A DNA stretch of 64,000 nucleotides from CAIVVT01 sp963757265 (GTDB lineage Bacteria > Acidobacteriota > Terriglobia > Bryobacterales > Bryobacteraceae). The DNA lies in contig CAVWRA010000006.1 in NCBI GenBank assembly GCA_963757265.1, forward strand, positions 2,108,001 through 2,172,000. The letters run 5' to 3'. The translations under genes and the position numbers were made by a program. Each line of letters starts with the position of its first letter. The first letter of the stretch is position 1. The notes beneath the pieces were generated by a model that saw only the letters and a program-made list of their open reading frames with translations, did not search any database and had not been told where the DNA came from. This document shows, piece after piece, positions 45,161 through 53,577 of this stretch.

Positions 45161-46294
45161 TCACACCAGTTTCGGACGGAGTTTGCGGATCGCAAGCGCC
45201 AGCACGCCGCTGGCGTAAATGAACAGGAAAAGGAACTGCGTCCAGAGCAAATGCATGCCGATGCCCTTCAGAAAAATCCCTTGCAGGATGGTGATGAAGT
45301 AGCGCGCCGGCACGACGCGCGAGATCTGCTGGACGATCCACGGCATGTTGCCCAGCGAGTAGATGAATCCACTCAGCAGGAACGCCGGCAGGAAAGAGGT
45401 AAGAAGGCTGATCTGGTAGGCCAGCAGTTGCGAGCGCAGCACTGTGGAGAGAAACATGCCCCAGCACAACGCGCCGAACAGGTACAGCGCCGAGGAGATC
45501 GCCAGCAGGAGCACGCTGCCGCGCATCGGGACATCGAACACTCCGATGCCGACGACCAGGGCGATCACCATGTCCACCATGCCCAAGACGAAGTAGGCGC
45601 ACAGCTTGCCAAACAGCAACTCCGCCGGCCGGAGGGGCGTCGACAACAGTTGTTCCATGGTGCCGTTCTCCCATTCGCGCGCGATGCACAACGAGGTGAG
45701 CATGGCGGCGATGAGCATCAGGATGACGGCGATCAGGCCGGGCACGATGAAGTTCTTGCTCTTCAGGTCGGAGTTGTACATCACTCGGATCCGCGTGTCG
45801 GCGGGCATTAGGAGCTTGCTGATGCCCTTGCGCGCCATCGCCTGCTCGCGCAAGTCGGAGGCATAGGCGAGCACCAGGGCCTCGACATAGCCGGTCGCGA
45901 TGGAGGCAGTGTTCGAGTCGCTGCCGTCCAGCAGCGCCTGGACGCGCGCCTCCTGTCCCGAAGCGAGTTTCTTGGCGAAGTCCTTTTCGATCACCAGCCC
46001 GAGCAGCACGGTGCTGCGGTTGATGCCGGACTCGATCGTTTTGTAGTCGGCCCGGTTGTCGACGATCGTGAAGTACTTCGAGCCGCGGAAACGGTCGATG
46101 AGATCGCGGCTTTGCTGGGTGTGGTCCATATCGTAGACCGCCGTCGGAATGCGGTCCACGTCCAGCGTCAGCGCATAGCCGAACAGGATCAACAACAACA
46201 CCGGGAGTGCCAGCGCCATGGCCAGGCTCAACGGGTCACGGACGATGTGCCGCCCCTCCTTGTGAAAGATGGCAATGAATCTACGGAAGCTCAT
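45161..46294 (-). CDS. ABC-2 type exporter permease (YbhS-like)
   Basis: The 377-residue protein is a paralogue of the next permease in the operon. It has an N-terminal helix (LSLAMALALPVLLLILFGYAL), an extracytoplasmic domain with VYDMDHTQQSRDLIDRFRGS, and C-terminal helices with CIAREWENGTMEQLLSTPLRPAELLFGK. It overlaps the upstream ATPase gene by 4 bp (ATGA at 46291-46294), showing translational coupling. Together with the ATPases and HlyD-like adaptor it forms a tripartite exporter. Confidence 0.9.
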   Translation of the reverse strand: MSFRRFIAIFHKEGRHIVRDPLSLAMALALPVLLLILFGYALTLDVDRIPTAVYDMDHTQQSRDLIDRFRGSKYFTIVDNRADYKTIESGINRSTVLLGLVIEKDFAKKLASGQEARVQALLDGSDSNTASIATGYVEALVLAYASDLREQAMARKGISKLLMPADTRIRVMYNSDLKSKNFIVPGLIAVILMLIAAMLTSLCIAREWENGTMEQLLSTPLRPAELLFGKLCAYFVLGMVDMVIALVVGIGVFDVPMRGSVLLLAISSALYLFGALCWGMFLSTVLRSQLLAYQISLLTSFLPAFLLSGFIYSLGNMPWIVQQISRVVPARYFITILQGIFLKGIGMHLLWTQFLFLFIYASGVLALAIRKLRPKLV

Positions 46295-47046
46295 TTGCTC
46301 GCGGCCTCCTGCGCTTCAATCGCCGTGATGAAAACGTCGTCCATCGTGGAGCCGGGCCCGCGTTGCGCCTTCAACTCCGCCGGCGTGCCCAGCGCGATGA
46401 CCAGGCCGCGATCCATCAGCGCCAGCCGGTGGCAGTATTCGGCCTCCTCCATGTAATGAGTGGAAACGAAGACCGTCTGGCCCTGCTCGGCCAGGCCGTA
46501 GATCAGATCCCAGAACTGGCGCCGGGCGATCGGGTCGACGCCCGACGTTGGTTCGTCGAGGAAGACGATGGGCGGCTGGTGCAGGATCGCACAGCCCAGC
46601 GCCAGCCGCTGTTTCCATCCGCCGGTGAGCAGCATCGTCATGTCTTTGCGCCTGCCAGTCAGCCCTGCCATCGAGAGAATCTCCTCCCGGCGTTGCGCGC
46701 GGCGGGCGCGCGGCACGCCGTAGACGCCGGAGTAAAACTCGATGTTCTCCTCGACCCGCAGGTCGTCGTACAGCGAGAACTTCTGCGACATGTAGCCGAT
46801 GCCGGCCTTCACCTGCTCGCTCTGGCTGGCGACGTCGAAGCCGTGCACCGTCGCCCGGCCCTCGCTGGGGCTGAGCAGCCCGCACAGCATCCGGATCAGC
46901 GTGGACTTGCCCGCGCCGTTGGGTCCCAGGAAACCGAAGATCTCGCCCCGCTCGACCGTCAGGTTCACATGGTCCACCGCCACGAAGTCGCCGAAGCGCT
47001 TGACCAGGTTGACGACGGTGACCGCGGGAGTCTCAGGCGGCTGCAC
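46291..47046 (-). CDS. ABC exporter ATPase, second half of a YbhF-like pair
   Basis: The 251-residue ATPase has Walker A GPNGAGKST, Q-loop YMSQKFSLYDDLRVEEN, the signature region LTGGWKQRLALGCAILH, Walker B IVFLDEPTSGVDP and the switch His in FVSTHYMEEAE. The signature LTGGW differs from the canonical LSGGQ, as in the C-terminal half of E. coli YbhF. It overlaps the upstream ATPase gene by 14 bp (47033-47046). In E. coli the two domains are one protein; here they are separate genes that must pair. Confidence 0.92.
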   Translation of the reverse strand: MQPPETPAVTVVNLVKRFGDFVAVDHVNLTVERGEIFGFLGPNGAGKSTLIRMLCGLLSPSEGRATVHGFDVASQSEQVKAGIGYMSQKFSLYDDLRVEENIEFYSGVYGVPRARRAQRREEILSMAGLTGRRKDMTMLLTGGWKQRLALGCAILHQPPIVFLDEPTSGVDPIARRQFWDLIYGLAEQGQTVFVSTHYMEEAEYCHRLALMDRGLVIALGTPAELKAQRGPGSTMDDVFITAIEAQEAASK

Positions 47047-47971
47047 GGCGCTCCTCGCGGCGGATCAAAGCGATGAAGACGTCCTCGAGCGCGGGACTGA
47101 TCGGCCGCAGCGAGGCGCCGGCCAAGCCCGATTCATGCAGCACGCGCTCCGCGTCGTGGACGCTTCCGAGCGATGCGTTGACATACACGTGCAGCTCCGC
47201 GCCGGCCGGCTCCGCGCCCAGGATGAAAGGCTGGTTGTGCAACGCCTGGCGCGCTGCGCGCCGGTCCGCGCCCTCGACGGCGAACGAATACGGCGCCCAC
47301 GCTGCGCGCATCTTTGAGGGCGGATCGATTTCGATCAGCCGCCCCTTGTACATCAGCCCGACGCGGTCGCAACGCTCGGCTTCGTCGAGATAGGCTGTTG
47401 ACACCAGGATGGTCAGTCCTTCGCCGGCCAGGCGTTTCAGAATCACCCAGAAATCTCGCCGCGACAGCGGGTCGACGCCGTTCGTCGGCTCGTCGAGAAA
47501 CAGCACGCGCGGCTTGTGCAGCAGCGTGCACATCAGCGCCAGCTTCTGCTTCATGCCGCCGGAGAGCTTGGCGGCCGGGCGCTGGCGGAAAGGCGACATG
47601 CGCGTCATCTCCAGGAACTCGACCATCATGCGTTCGCGATCGCCGTGCGGCAGGCCAAACAGTTCGCTGTAGAAGAACATGTTCTCTTCGACCGAAAGAT
47701 CTCCGTACAGGCCGAAGCGCTGGGCCATGTAACCGATCTGGTCCTTCACCTCTTCGGTGTGGTCCCTCACCTCCAGGCCGTCCACCTGCACGCTGCCTTC
47801 GTCCGGATCGATCAGCCCGGCCAGCATCCGCAGCGTCGTCGTTTTGCCCGCGCCATCCGGGCCGACCAGGCCGAAGATCTCGCCCTTGGGGATCTCCAGC
47901 GTGATGCCGTCGACGGCCTTCAACGCGCCGAATGATTTCCTGACTCCGCTGAGGCGGATCATCCTTCCCAC
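47033..47971 (-). CDS. ABC exporter ATPase, first half of a YbhF-like pair
   Basis: The 312-residue ATPase shows Walker A GPDGAGKTT, Q-loop YMAQRFGLYGDLSVEEN, signature LSGGMKQKLALMCTLLH, Walker B VLFLDEPTNGVDP, and VSTAYLDEAERC, where the usual switch His is replaced by Ala. The last ~85 residues form a C-terminal domain common in this exporter class. Start choice is between 47971 and the Met at codon 4 (47962). A 54-bp gap separates it from the HlyD-like gene upstream. The missing switch His suggests that one of the two nucleotide sites is degenerate, as in asymmetric ABC exporters. Confidence 0.92.
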   Translation of the reverse strand: MGRMIRLSGVRKSFGALKAVDGITLEIPKGEIFGLVGPDGAGKTTTLRMLAGLIDPDEGSVQVDGLEVRDHTEEVKDQIGYMAQRFGLYGDLSVEENMFFYSELFGLPHGDRERMMVEFLEMTRMSPFRQRPAAKLSGGMKQKLALMCTLLHKPRVLFLDEPTNGVDPLSRRDFWVILKRLAGEGLTILVSTAYLDEAERCDRVGLMYKGRLIEIDPPSKMRAAWAPYSFAVEGADRRAARQALHNQPFILGAEPAGAELHVYVNASLGSVHDAERVLHESGLAGASLRPISPALEDVFIALIRREERRAAA

Positions 47972-48025
47972 TCCTTCACGCCCGCTGATTGCTTACTCAG
48001 AATGCCGGTTCCGCTGGCGGCGTTT

Positions 48026-49198
48026 CTAATCCAGCCGGATGACGACATCGGCCGGCATGTTGTTCTTCAACTCGCGGTTCGGGTTGGCGCACTCCACCTT
48101 GATGCGGTACACCAGCTTGGTGCGCTCCTCCTGCGTTTGAATCGTCTTGGGCGTGAACTCCGCGTCCGAGGCGATGAAGCTGATCCGGCCCTTGTAGGTC
48201 TTGCCCGGGAACGAGTCGGTTGTCACGGACGCGGCCATTCCGTTGTGGATGCGGCCCAGGTCCTGCTCGGCGACATAGGCCCGCACCCAGGGGTGGTCGA
48301 TGTCGCCCACGGTCACCACCGTCGCGCCGGCCGCCAGGACCTCTCCGTTTTCCGCGCTCTTGGTCAGCACCAGGCCATCGAACGGCGCATACAGAATGCG
48401 GTCGGCGAGCTCAACGTCCTGGATATCGGCTGACTTCTGGGCGCGCTGGATCTCGGCCTTGCGGTACGCGATCTCGTTGACATGGCGCTTGAGGTCGATG
48501 CGCTGCGCCTCGGAGACTTTCAGCGCCGCCCTGGCGCTGGCCACCGCGTCCTTCTGCTGGTCGATGTCTTCCTGTCGCGGCCCGGCCAAAACCAGCTTCA
48601 GGCTCTCCTCGGCCCGCCGCAGGGACGCCGCGGCCGAGTCGCGGTTCTTGCGGAACTGGTCCAACTGCTGCGCCGAGATGTCGTCGTTCTTGAACAGCCG
48701 CTGGGCGCGCTCCCAGTCGGCCGCGGCCTGCACTTGGTTCGCCTGCGCTTCTTCCTGCTCCGCTCGCGCCTCTCCGATCTCTTCCTGGCGGCTGCCGTTC
48801 AGCAGTTCGGTCAGCCGCTCCTCGGCCTGGCGCAGTTGCGCGGATTTCAGCGCGATGTCGCTTTCGATCGACGCGCTCTGGTAGTCGATCGACGCGCGGA
48901 GCTGCACCAGGTTGGATTGCGCCGACTCGACCGAAGCTCTCTCACGCCCGAGCTGATGCTCGTTCTCGAGGCGGTCCAGCCTGGCCAGCAGCTGGTCTTT
49001 TTTCACGGAGTCGCCTTCATCGACGGCCAGTTCGACCAGCCGGCCGGGATACTTGAAGGACATGTTGACGGTCGTGAACTCGATGTTGCCGCTGAGCTTC
49101 AGCACGCCATTGCCATCCTTGTGCGCGGACCAGTACCACCAGGCGCCGAGGGCCGCGGCCACGATGAGCAAAGGCAGGATGAGTCGTTTGATTTTCAT
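48026..49198 (-). CDS. HlyD-family membrane fusion protein (YbhG-like)
   Basis: The 390-residue adaptor has an N-terminal anchor (LILPLLIVAAALGAWWYW) and a biotinyl-lipoyl half-domain (VELAVDEGDSVKKDQLLARLD). A long coiled-coil hairpin spans ~90-240 (repeated Q/E/A-rich helices such as EEAQANQVQAAADWERAQRL). The second lipoyl half (APFDGLVLTKSAENGEVLAAG) and a beta-barrel follow. It would bridge the inner-membrane ABC exporter and the TolC-like channel in the periplasm. It sits 12 bp downstream of the TolC-like gene in the same operon. Confidence 0.92.
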   Translation of the reverse strand: MKIKRLILPLLIVAAALGAWWYWSAHKDGNGVLKLSGNIEFTTVNMSFKYPGRLVELAVDEGDSVKKDQLLARLDRLENEHQLGRERASVESAQSNLVQLRASIDYQSASIESDIALKSAQLRQAEERLTELLNGSRQEEIGEARAEQEEAQANQVQAAADWERAQRLFKNDDISAQQLDQFRKNRDSAAASLRRAEESLKLVLAGPRQEDIDQQKDAVASARAALKVSEAQRIDLKRHVNEIAYRKAEIQRAQKSADIQDVELADRILYAPFDGLVLTKSAENGEVLAAGATVVTVGDIDHPWVRAYVAEQDLGRIHNGMAASVTTDSFPGKTYKGRISFIASDAEFTPKTIQTQEERTKLVYRIKVECANPNRELKNNMPADVVIRLD

Positions 49199-49210
49199 GG
49201 GGTGGCTCCT

Positions 49211-50542
49211 TTACCGCGAGATTTCGCCGATGTCGCCAAGGGCGGCGGCCAGATCGATGCGCGTGGCGCGCTGAGTGTAGACCGCGGTGTCGTAATCTTC
49301 GCGCGCCCGCGCCAGGCGTGTCTGCGCGTCGGTCACTTCCAGGTTGGTAGTGACGCCATTCTCGAAGCGCCGCTGCGCCTGCGCCAGCTCTTTCTCGGAG
49401 AGTTGCAAGGCTTCCAATCGGACGCGCGCCTGCTCGTCGGCGGAGCGCAGCGACTCGATCGATGTCCGCACCTCGAGTTCCGCCTGTTGGCGCGCATCAT
49501 GCGACCGAATCGCCTCGCTGCGCAGTTCCGAGGAGGCCTCGGCGCGCTGCGCGTCGCGGCGCCCGCCGTCGAAAATCGGGAGATGCACGCTCACGCCGGC
49601 GGTGCGCGTGGGACGCATGACGGTCGGATCCAGGCCGATGTCGCCATAATTGCCGAACGCGGTTACCGAGGGCAGCCGCTGGAACCTGGCGGCGTCATAG
49701 CTGAGCTTGGCCGAGCGCTCGCGCTCGATCTGCGCCTTCAGGTCCGGCCGGTTGCCGATGGCGGTTTCGACCGCCTTGGCCGGATCGGGGATTTCGACCG
49801 GTTCGTACTTCAGCTTGTCGGTCAGCTCGAAATCGAGATCCAGGCCGAGATTCATCGCCCGCAGCAGGTTCAGCCGCGAAGTCTCCAGATCCTCCCGGGC
49901 CGCGATCAGGCGCTGTTTCTCGCTGGCCAGCTCCACCGCGGCGCGCGTGATGTCCAGGCCAGTCGCAGTACCCGCTTCCTTCTGCTGCTGCGCCAGGCGC
50001 AGCTCCCTCCCGGCGAGCTCCACATTCGCCAACGCGGTCTGCACGGCCGTCTCGGCCCGCGCGGCGTTCATGTAAGCCTTTCCAGCCGACGCCGCGGCCT
50101 GCAGCCGCGATTGCTGGGAGTCCAGCTTGGCCGCGGAAACCGTCGCTCCAGCCGACTGCAACCGGCGAATGGAGCTCAGGTCGAAGACCGTCTGGGTGGC
50201 CGTGGCCCGCAAATCGTAGGTGCTGATCGGCCCGACGAAAGTGGGAATCTGGAAGCCCGGAATCGGCAGACTGATTTTCAGCCCGAACGTGGCCAGGTCG
50301 CTCGTGAAGCTCTGGACGGTCCAGGCGGCATCCACGTTGGGCAGCAGCGCGCTGCGCGCCTCGGCCTTGCGCGCCTGCGCCTGGCGGATCGCCTCCACGG
50401 CCAGTTGCACTTTGGTGTTGCCGTCCGGGGCCAGAGTGATTTCGATCGCCTTGCTGAAGCTCAATGGCATCTTCGGACGGGCCTCCTGGGCGGCCAGGGC
50501 CAGCGCGAGGCTCAGGATCAGGGCGGGGATGCGCACGTTCAT
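49211..50542 (-). CDS. TolC-like outer-membrane efflux protein
   Basis: Beginning at 50542 (MNVRIPALILSLALALAAQ) the product has 443 residues with a Sec signal. It has two OEP repeats of long amphipathic helices with typical motifs (LLPNVDAAWTVQSF, GTATGLDITRAAVELASEKQ, RFQRLPSVTAFGNYG, RFENGVTTNLEVTDAQTRLARAREDY). It would form the trimeric outer-membrane duct of the exporter. The gene overlaps the TetR gene by 4 bp (ATGA at 50539-50542). Open frame upstream to 50818 runs antisense to nothing useful and overlaps TetR in another frame, so it is not used. Confidence 0.92.
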   Translation of the reverse strand: MNVRIPALILSLALALAAQEARPKMPLSFSKAIEITLAPDGNTKVQLAVEAIRQAQARKAEARSALLPNVDAAWTVQSFTSDLATFGLKISLPIPGFQIPTFVGPISTYDLRATATQTVFDLSSIRRLQSAGATVSAAKLDSQQSRLQAAASAGKAYMNAARAETAVQTALANVELAGRELRLAQQQKEAGTATGLDITRAAVELASEKQRLIAAREDLETSRLNLLRAMNLGLDLDFELTDKLKYEPVEIPDPAKAVETAIGNRPDLKAQIERERSAKLSYDAARFQRLPSVTAFGNYGDIGLDPTVMRPTRTAGVSVHLPIFDGGRRDAQRAEASSELRSEAIRSHDARQQAELEVRTSIESLRSADEQARVRLEALQLSEKELAQAQRRFENGVTTNLEVTDAQTRLARAREDYDTAVYTQRATRIDLAAALGDIGEISR

Positions 50543-51207
50543 CGGCTTCGCTCCCTTTCCGCCAACGCGCGCATGCCGCCGGCGGTGTAACAAATCAGTC
50601 GATCCAGGTGTTCGGTCGGGTCCATCTTGCCGGGGTTGACGCCCGCCATACGGTGCAGTATCGGCAGGCCCTTCAGGCTGTGCGCCATCGCTCCCAGGCT
50701 GAGGTGCGTCGCCAGGGCCACGGTCAACGGGTCGTCGATGCCCAAGGCGGCAGAGAACAGCGGCAGAAACCGCTCGATGGTCGATTGCATGTGCTGGGAC
50801 ATCACCGCGACGGCCCACTCGTCCGGTTCCGTCGCCAGGCGCGCCATCAGGCGCCCGAAGTTGCCCAGCTCAATGCCGGCACCGCGGGCCTCGTAAATGG
50901 GCTGGATGAACGCCCGGATCAGATCCTCGAGGACCGGCTTGCCCCGCACGGCATCCTGCAACGCGCGCTCGAGGAGTTCGAGGCGCCGCGCGTTCACCGG
51001 CTTGAGCCGGCGCTCCAGGACGGCGGACAACAGCGCCTCCTTGGAGCGGAAGTGGTAGTTCACGGCAGCCAGGTTGACGCCGGCCTCGGTGGTGATGTCG
51101 CGCAGCGTCGTCGAGGGGAAGCCGTGGTCCGCGAACAGCCGCTCCGCGACATCCAGGATCTTCTCCTTGGTATCGGATCGAACGACTGTTTCCAACGGTT
51201 GATTCAT
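50539..51207 (-). CDS. TetR-family regulator (CecR-like, DUF1956 C-terminus)
   Basis: The 222-residue regulator has an N-terminal helix-turn-helix (TKEKILDVAERLFADHGFPSTTLRDIT, AGVNLAAVNYHFRSKEALLSAVL) and a C-terminal ligand domain of the DUF1956 type found in CecR/YbiH. In E. coli CecR controls the ybhGFSR exporter, and here the regulator is the first gene of the equivalent operon. It is therefore likely to repress its own operon. A direct/inverted repeat at 51217-51245 just upstream of the start is a plausible operator. Confidence 0.92.
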   Translation of the reverse strand: MNQPLETVVRSDTKEKILDVAERLFADHGFPSTTLRDITTEAGVNLAAVNYHFRSKEALLSAVLERRLKPVNARRLELLERALQDAVRGKPVLEDLIRAFIQPIYEARGAGIELGNFGRLMARLATEPDEWAVAVMSQHMQSTIERFLPLFSAALGIDDPLTVALATHLSLGAMAHSLKGLPILHRMAGVNPGKMDPTEHLDRLICYTAGGMRALAERERSR

Positions 51208-51216
51208 ACTAATGTT

Positions 51217-51245
51217 TCAATCGTATGATTAGAACAATCGTTTGA
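51217..51245 (-). promoter_or_regulatory. Putative TetR operator upstream of exporter operon
   Basis: Two copies of CAATCGTwTGA occur in tandem, and the outer ends TCAATCG and CGTTTGA form an imperfect inverted repeat around the centre. The site starts 10 bp upstream of the TetR start codon, where an autoregulatory operator is expected. It is an AT-rich pocket in GC-rich DNA. Confidence 0.4.
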
Positions 51246-51538
51246 CAAGCCTATCTTTCGGCGTGGCATCGGGGTTGAACCCGAGTGGAGAAATCGAGTT
51301 CGGCCGCATCTCGCTGGCCCTGTCCGAACTGATCAGGCCGTCTGCGCAGGGCGCGCATGCAGCCCTCGCGGCGGGCGCGATGGCGACGTTTGAGGGCGCT
51401 GAGATTCAATTTGAAGGAACAAAGCCAATTCCCAGCAACCCATTCCCATGCTTGATGTTACACCCGATGTCAAGCACGAATACAAGGCGAAATAGGGAAG
51501 TGGGAAGGGCATTTCGACAGGGGTGTAGCGGGAGTGTA

Positions 51539-51556
51539 GAAAAGTGATGAAAAGTG
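51539..51556 (+). repeat. 18-bp repeat, copy 1
   Basis: The word GAAAAGTGATGAAAAGTG is itself made of two AAAAGTG units and occurs again 175 bp downstream at 51714-51731. Function is unknown. Confidence 0.6.
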
Positions 51557-51713
51557 TAGCGTCATGGCGGAGGGAGCCGGTTTCAGAAGGCAAGGGTAGA
51601 GGGATAGTCCGTTAGAAGTAAGTACTTGATGAATAATAACTTATTGGTCCTATGAGGTAACGGAGCGGAGATTCTGGAGAGGGCGGGAGGGGGAACGGGC
51701 GTCGAAAAATGTC

Positions 51714-51731
51714 GAAAAGTGATGAAAAGTG
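51714..51731 (+). repeat. 18-bp repeat, copy 2
   Basis: This is an exact second copy of GAAAAGTGATGAAAAGTG, flanked by further variants (GTCGAAAAATGTCG before, ATGA after). It lies just downstream of the acyl-CoA synthetase stop codon. Confidence 0.6.
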
Positions 51732-51759
51732 ATGAACGGGGCCGAAAGAGGGAGGCGGG

Positions 51760-53376
51760 TCAGGCGGTCACTGTGCCGGCGACCTCAGCCAAGCCGCGCT
51801 CCTGGATCTCGAATTCCCGCATCCGGAACTTCTGTATCTTGCCGGTGACGGTGATCGGGAAGGAGTTGACGAACCGGATCAGTTCCGGGACTTTGAAATA
51901 TGCGATGCGGCCGCGGCAGTAATCGCGGATCTCCTCGGGCGTAGCCTCCTGATCCGGTTTCAGCCGGATCCAAGCGCAGACGACCTCGCTCAGGCGTGGA
52001 TCCGGAACCCCGATCACCTGCGCTTCGGCCACCTTGGAATGGGTGTACAGGAACTCTTCAATCTCCCGCGGATAGATGTTCTCACCCCCGCGCAGGATCA
52101 TGTCCTTGGCGCGACCGGTGATGCGAAATGCGCCGTCCTCGCGCATCACGGCCAGATCGCCGCTGCGCAGCCAGCCGTCCGGACCGATCACACCTTGGGT
52201 CGCCGCGACGTCGCCATCGTAGCCCGCCATGGTGAGATAACCCCGCGCGCACAGCTCGCCTTGCTGGCCGACGGGCACGACCTCCCCGCTCACCGGGTCG
52301 ATGACGCGGATCTCGGTGGCCGGCATGGCGCGCCCCACAGTGGAGCAGCGGAACTCGATCGAATCGCTGACGTCGGACATGACGCTGACGGGCGAGGTCT
52401 CGGTCTGCCCATAACAGATCGTGATCTCCGGGCAGTGCATCTCGCGGACCACCCGCTTCATGACCTCGACCGGGCAGGGCGAGCCGGCCATCACGCCCGT
52501 CCGCAGGCTGGTGAAGTCGAACGTGGAAAACTGCGGGTGGCTCAGCTCAGCGATGAACATGGCCGGCACCCCGTACAGCGCCGTGGCACGCTCCTCCTGG
52601 ACGGCGGCCAGAGTGGCGGCGGCGTCGAAAGAGGGCCCCGGGAGGATCATCGCCGCTCCGGACGCGACCGCGGCGATGGTGCCGATCACGCAGCCGAAGC
52701 AGTGGTACAGCGGCACCGGGATGCAGATGCGGTCCTGGCCGGTCAGGCGCAGCCGCTCGGCGATGAAGCGTCCGTTGTTGACGATGTTGCGATGGCTCAG
52801 CAGCACACCCTTGGGCGAGCCCGTTGTGCCGGAGGTGTACTGGATATTGGCGATGTCGCCGCCGTCGATCTCCGGCGGGCGGAAAGGGTGCCGGGGGTCG
52901 AGCAGGTCATTCCACTCCGGGCTGCCCAGGATAATCTCCCGGCGCAGTTCGCACTCCAGGCCGTCGAGGGATTGGGCCAGGATCCGGCCATAGTCGGCGC
53001 GCGCGTCGCGCTGCTGCATGAACAGGTACTTGATGCGCGAGACGCGCAGCACGAACGACAGCTCGTGGCTGCGGTAGGCGGGGTTGACATTCACCAGCAC
53101 GACGCCCGCGGCGGCGGCGCCGAACTGCAGGTAAACCCACTCGGCGCAGTTGGTGGACCAGACGCCGATCCGGTCGCCGGGCGTCAGCCCCAGGCTTTGC
53201 AATCCAGCGGCCGTGCGGACCACCTTATCCAGCAGCTCGGCCCAGGTGAGCCGGACGCCCTGCCGCCGGCTGACCAATCCCAGGCCCCGGGGATCCATCG
53301 TCGCGCATTCGCGCAACAACTCGCCAAGGGATAAATCGAGAACTTCCGCCTCCGGTCCGCGGGCGTAACTGAGCAT
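51760..53376 (-). CDS. AMP-forming acyl-CoA synthetase (fatty-acid CoA ligase-like)
   Basis: The 538-residue enzyme contains the adenylation core motifs: A3 IQYTSGTTGSPKGVLLSHRN, A5 ITICYGQTETSP, A7 GPDGWLRSGDLAV and A8 RITGRAKDMILRGGENIYPREIE. The terminal catalytic lysine is in PITVTGKIQKFRMRE. It ligates a carboxylic acid (probably a medium or long fatty acid) to CoA through an acyl-AMP. Length and the PRE/IEEF linker match FadD3/FadK-type enzymes. It stands alone in its orientation, with a 201-bp gap to the next gene upstream. Confidence 0.92.
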   Translation of the reverse strand: MLSYARGPEAEVLDLSLGELLRECATMDPRGLGLVSRRQGVRLTWAELLDKVVRTAAGLQSLGLTPGDRIGVWSTNCAEWVYLQFGAAAAGVVLVNVNPAYRSHELSFVLRVSRIKYLFMQQRDARADYGRILAQSLDGLECELRREIILGSPEWNDLLDPRHPFRPPEIDGGDIANIQYTSGTTGSPKGVLLSHRNIVNNGRFIAERLRLTGQDRICIPVPLYHCFGCVIGTIAAVASGAAMILPGPSFDAAATLAAVQEERATALYGVPAMFIAELSHPQFSTFDFTSLRTGVMAGSPCPVEVMKRVVREMHCPEITICYGQTETSPVSVMSDVSDSIEFRCSTVGRAMPATEIRVIDPVSGEVVPVGQQGELCARGYLTMAGYDGDVAATQGVIGPDGWLRSGDLAVMREDGAFRITGRAKDMILRGGENIYPREIEEFLYTHSKVAEAQVIGVPDPRLSEVVCAWIRLKPDQEATPEEIRDYCRGRIAYFKVPELIRFVNSFPITVTGKIQKFRMREFEIQERGLAEVAGTVTA

Positions 53377-53577
53377 GTCATCCGAAATTTTATCAAGAGA
53401 ATCAGGTCGTTTTAGGCGTGAATTATCCAGGATAGTGCGTTTCTAATGTTGGCATAATGGCGTCTTATTAAGATGCGCGTTGGCGCTATCCCTATAATTC
53501 GCGCAATCCAATGCTACTGGCGCAAATGACACCCTAAGCCGCCCCGTGGATCGGTCGAAACGGGCTAACGCGGGCTA

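Larger units (their letters stand above)
51246..51759. other. Gene-free 514-bp interval with short repeats
   Basis: No convincing gene is present. The sequence holds two exact copies of an 18-bp repeat (listed separately) and several related AAAAGTG and GTCGAAAA words. The frames that remain open (e.g. minus strand 51333-51593) have no domain, signal or ribosome binding site. Confidence 0.5.

Noticed and set aside
45156..45689. N-terminal extension of the YbhR-like permease
   Set aside because: The extension overlaps the second permease in another frame. The family start MWERIFEIVRKEL at 45155 fits and follows that gene by 5 bp.
48482..50590. 702-codon plus-strand open frame opposite HlyD and TolC genes
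   Set aside because: Antisense of strong family matches in GC-rich DNA; no recognisable protein features.
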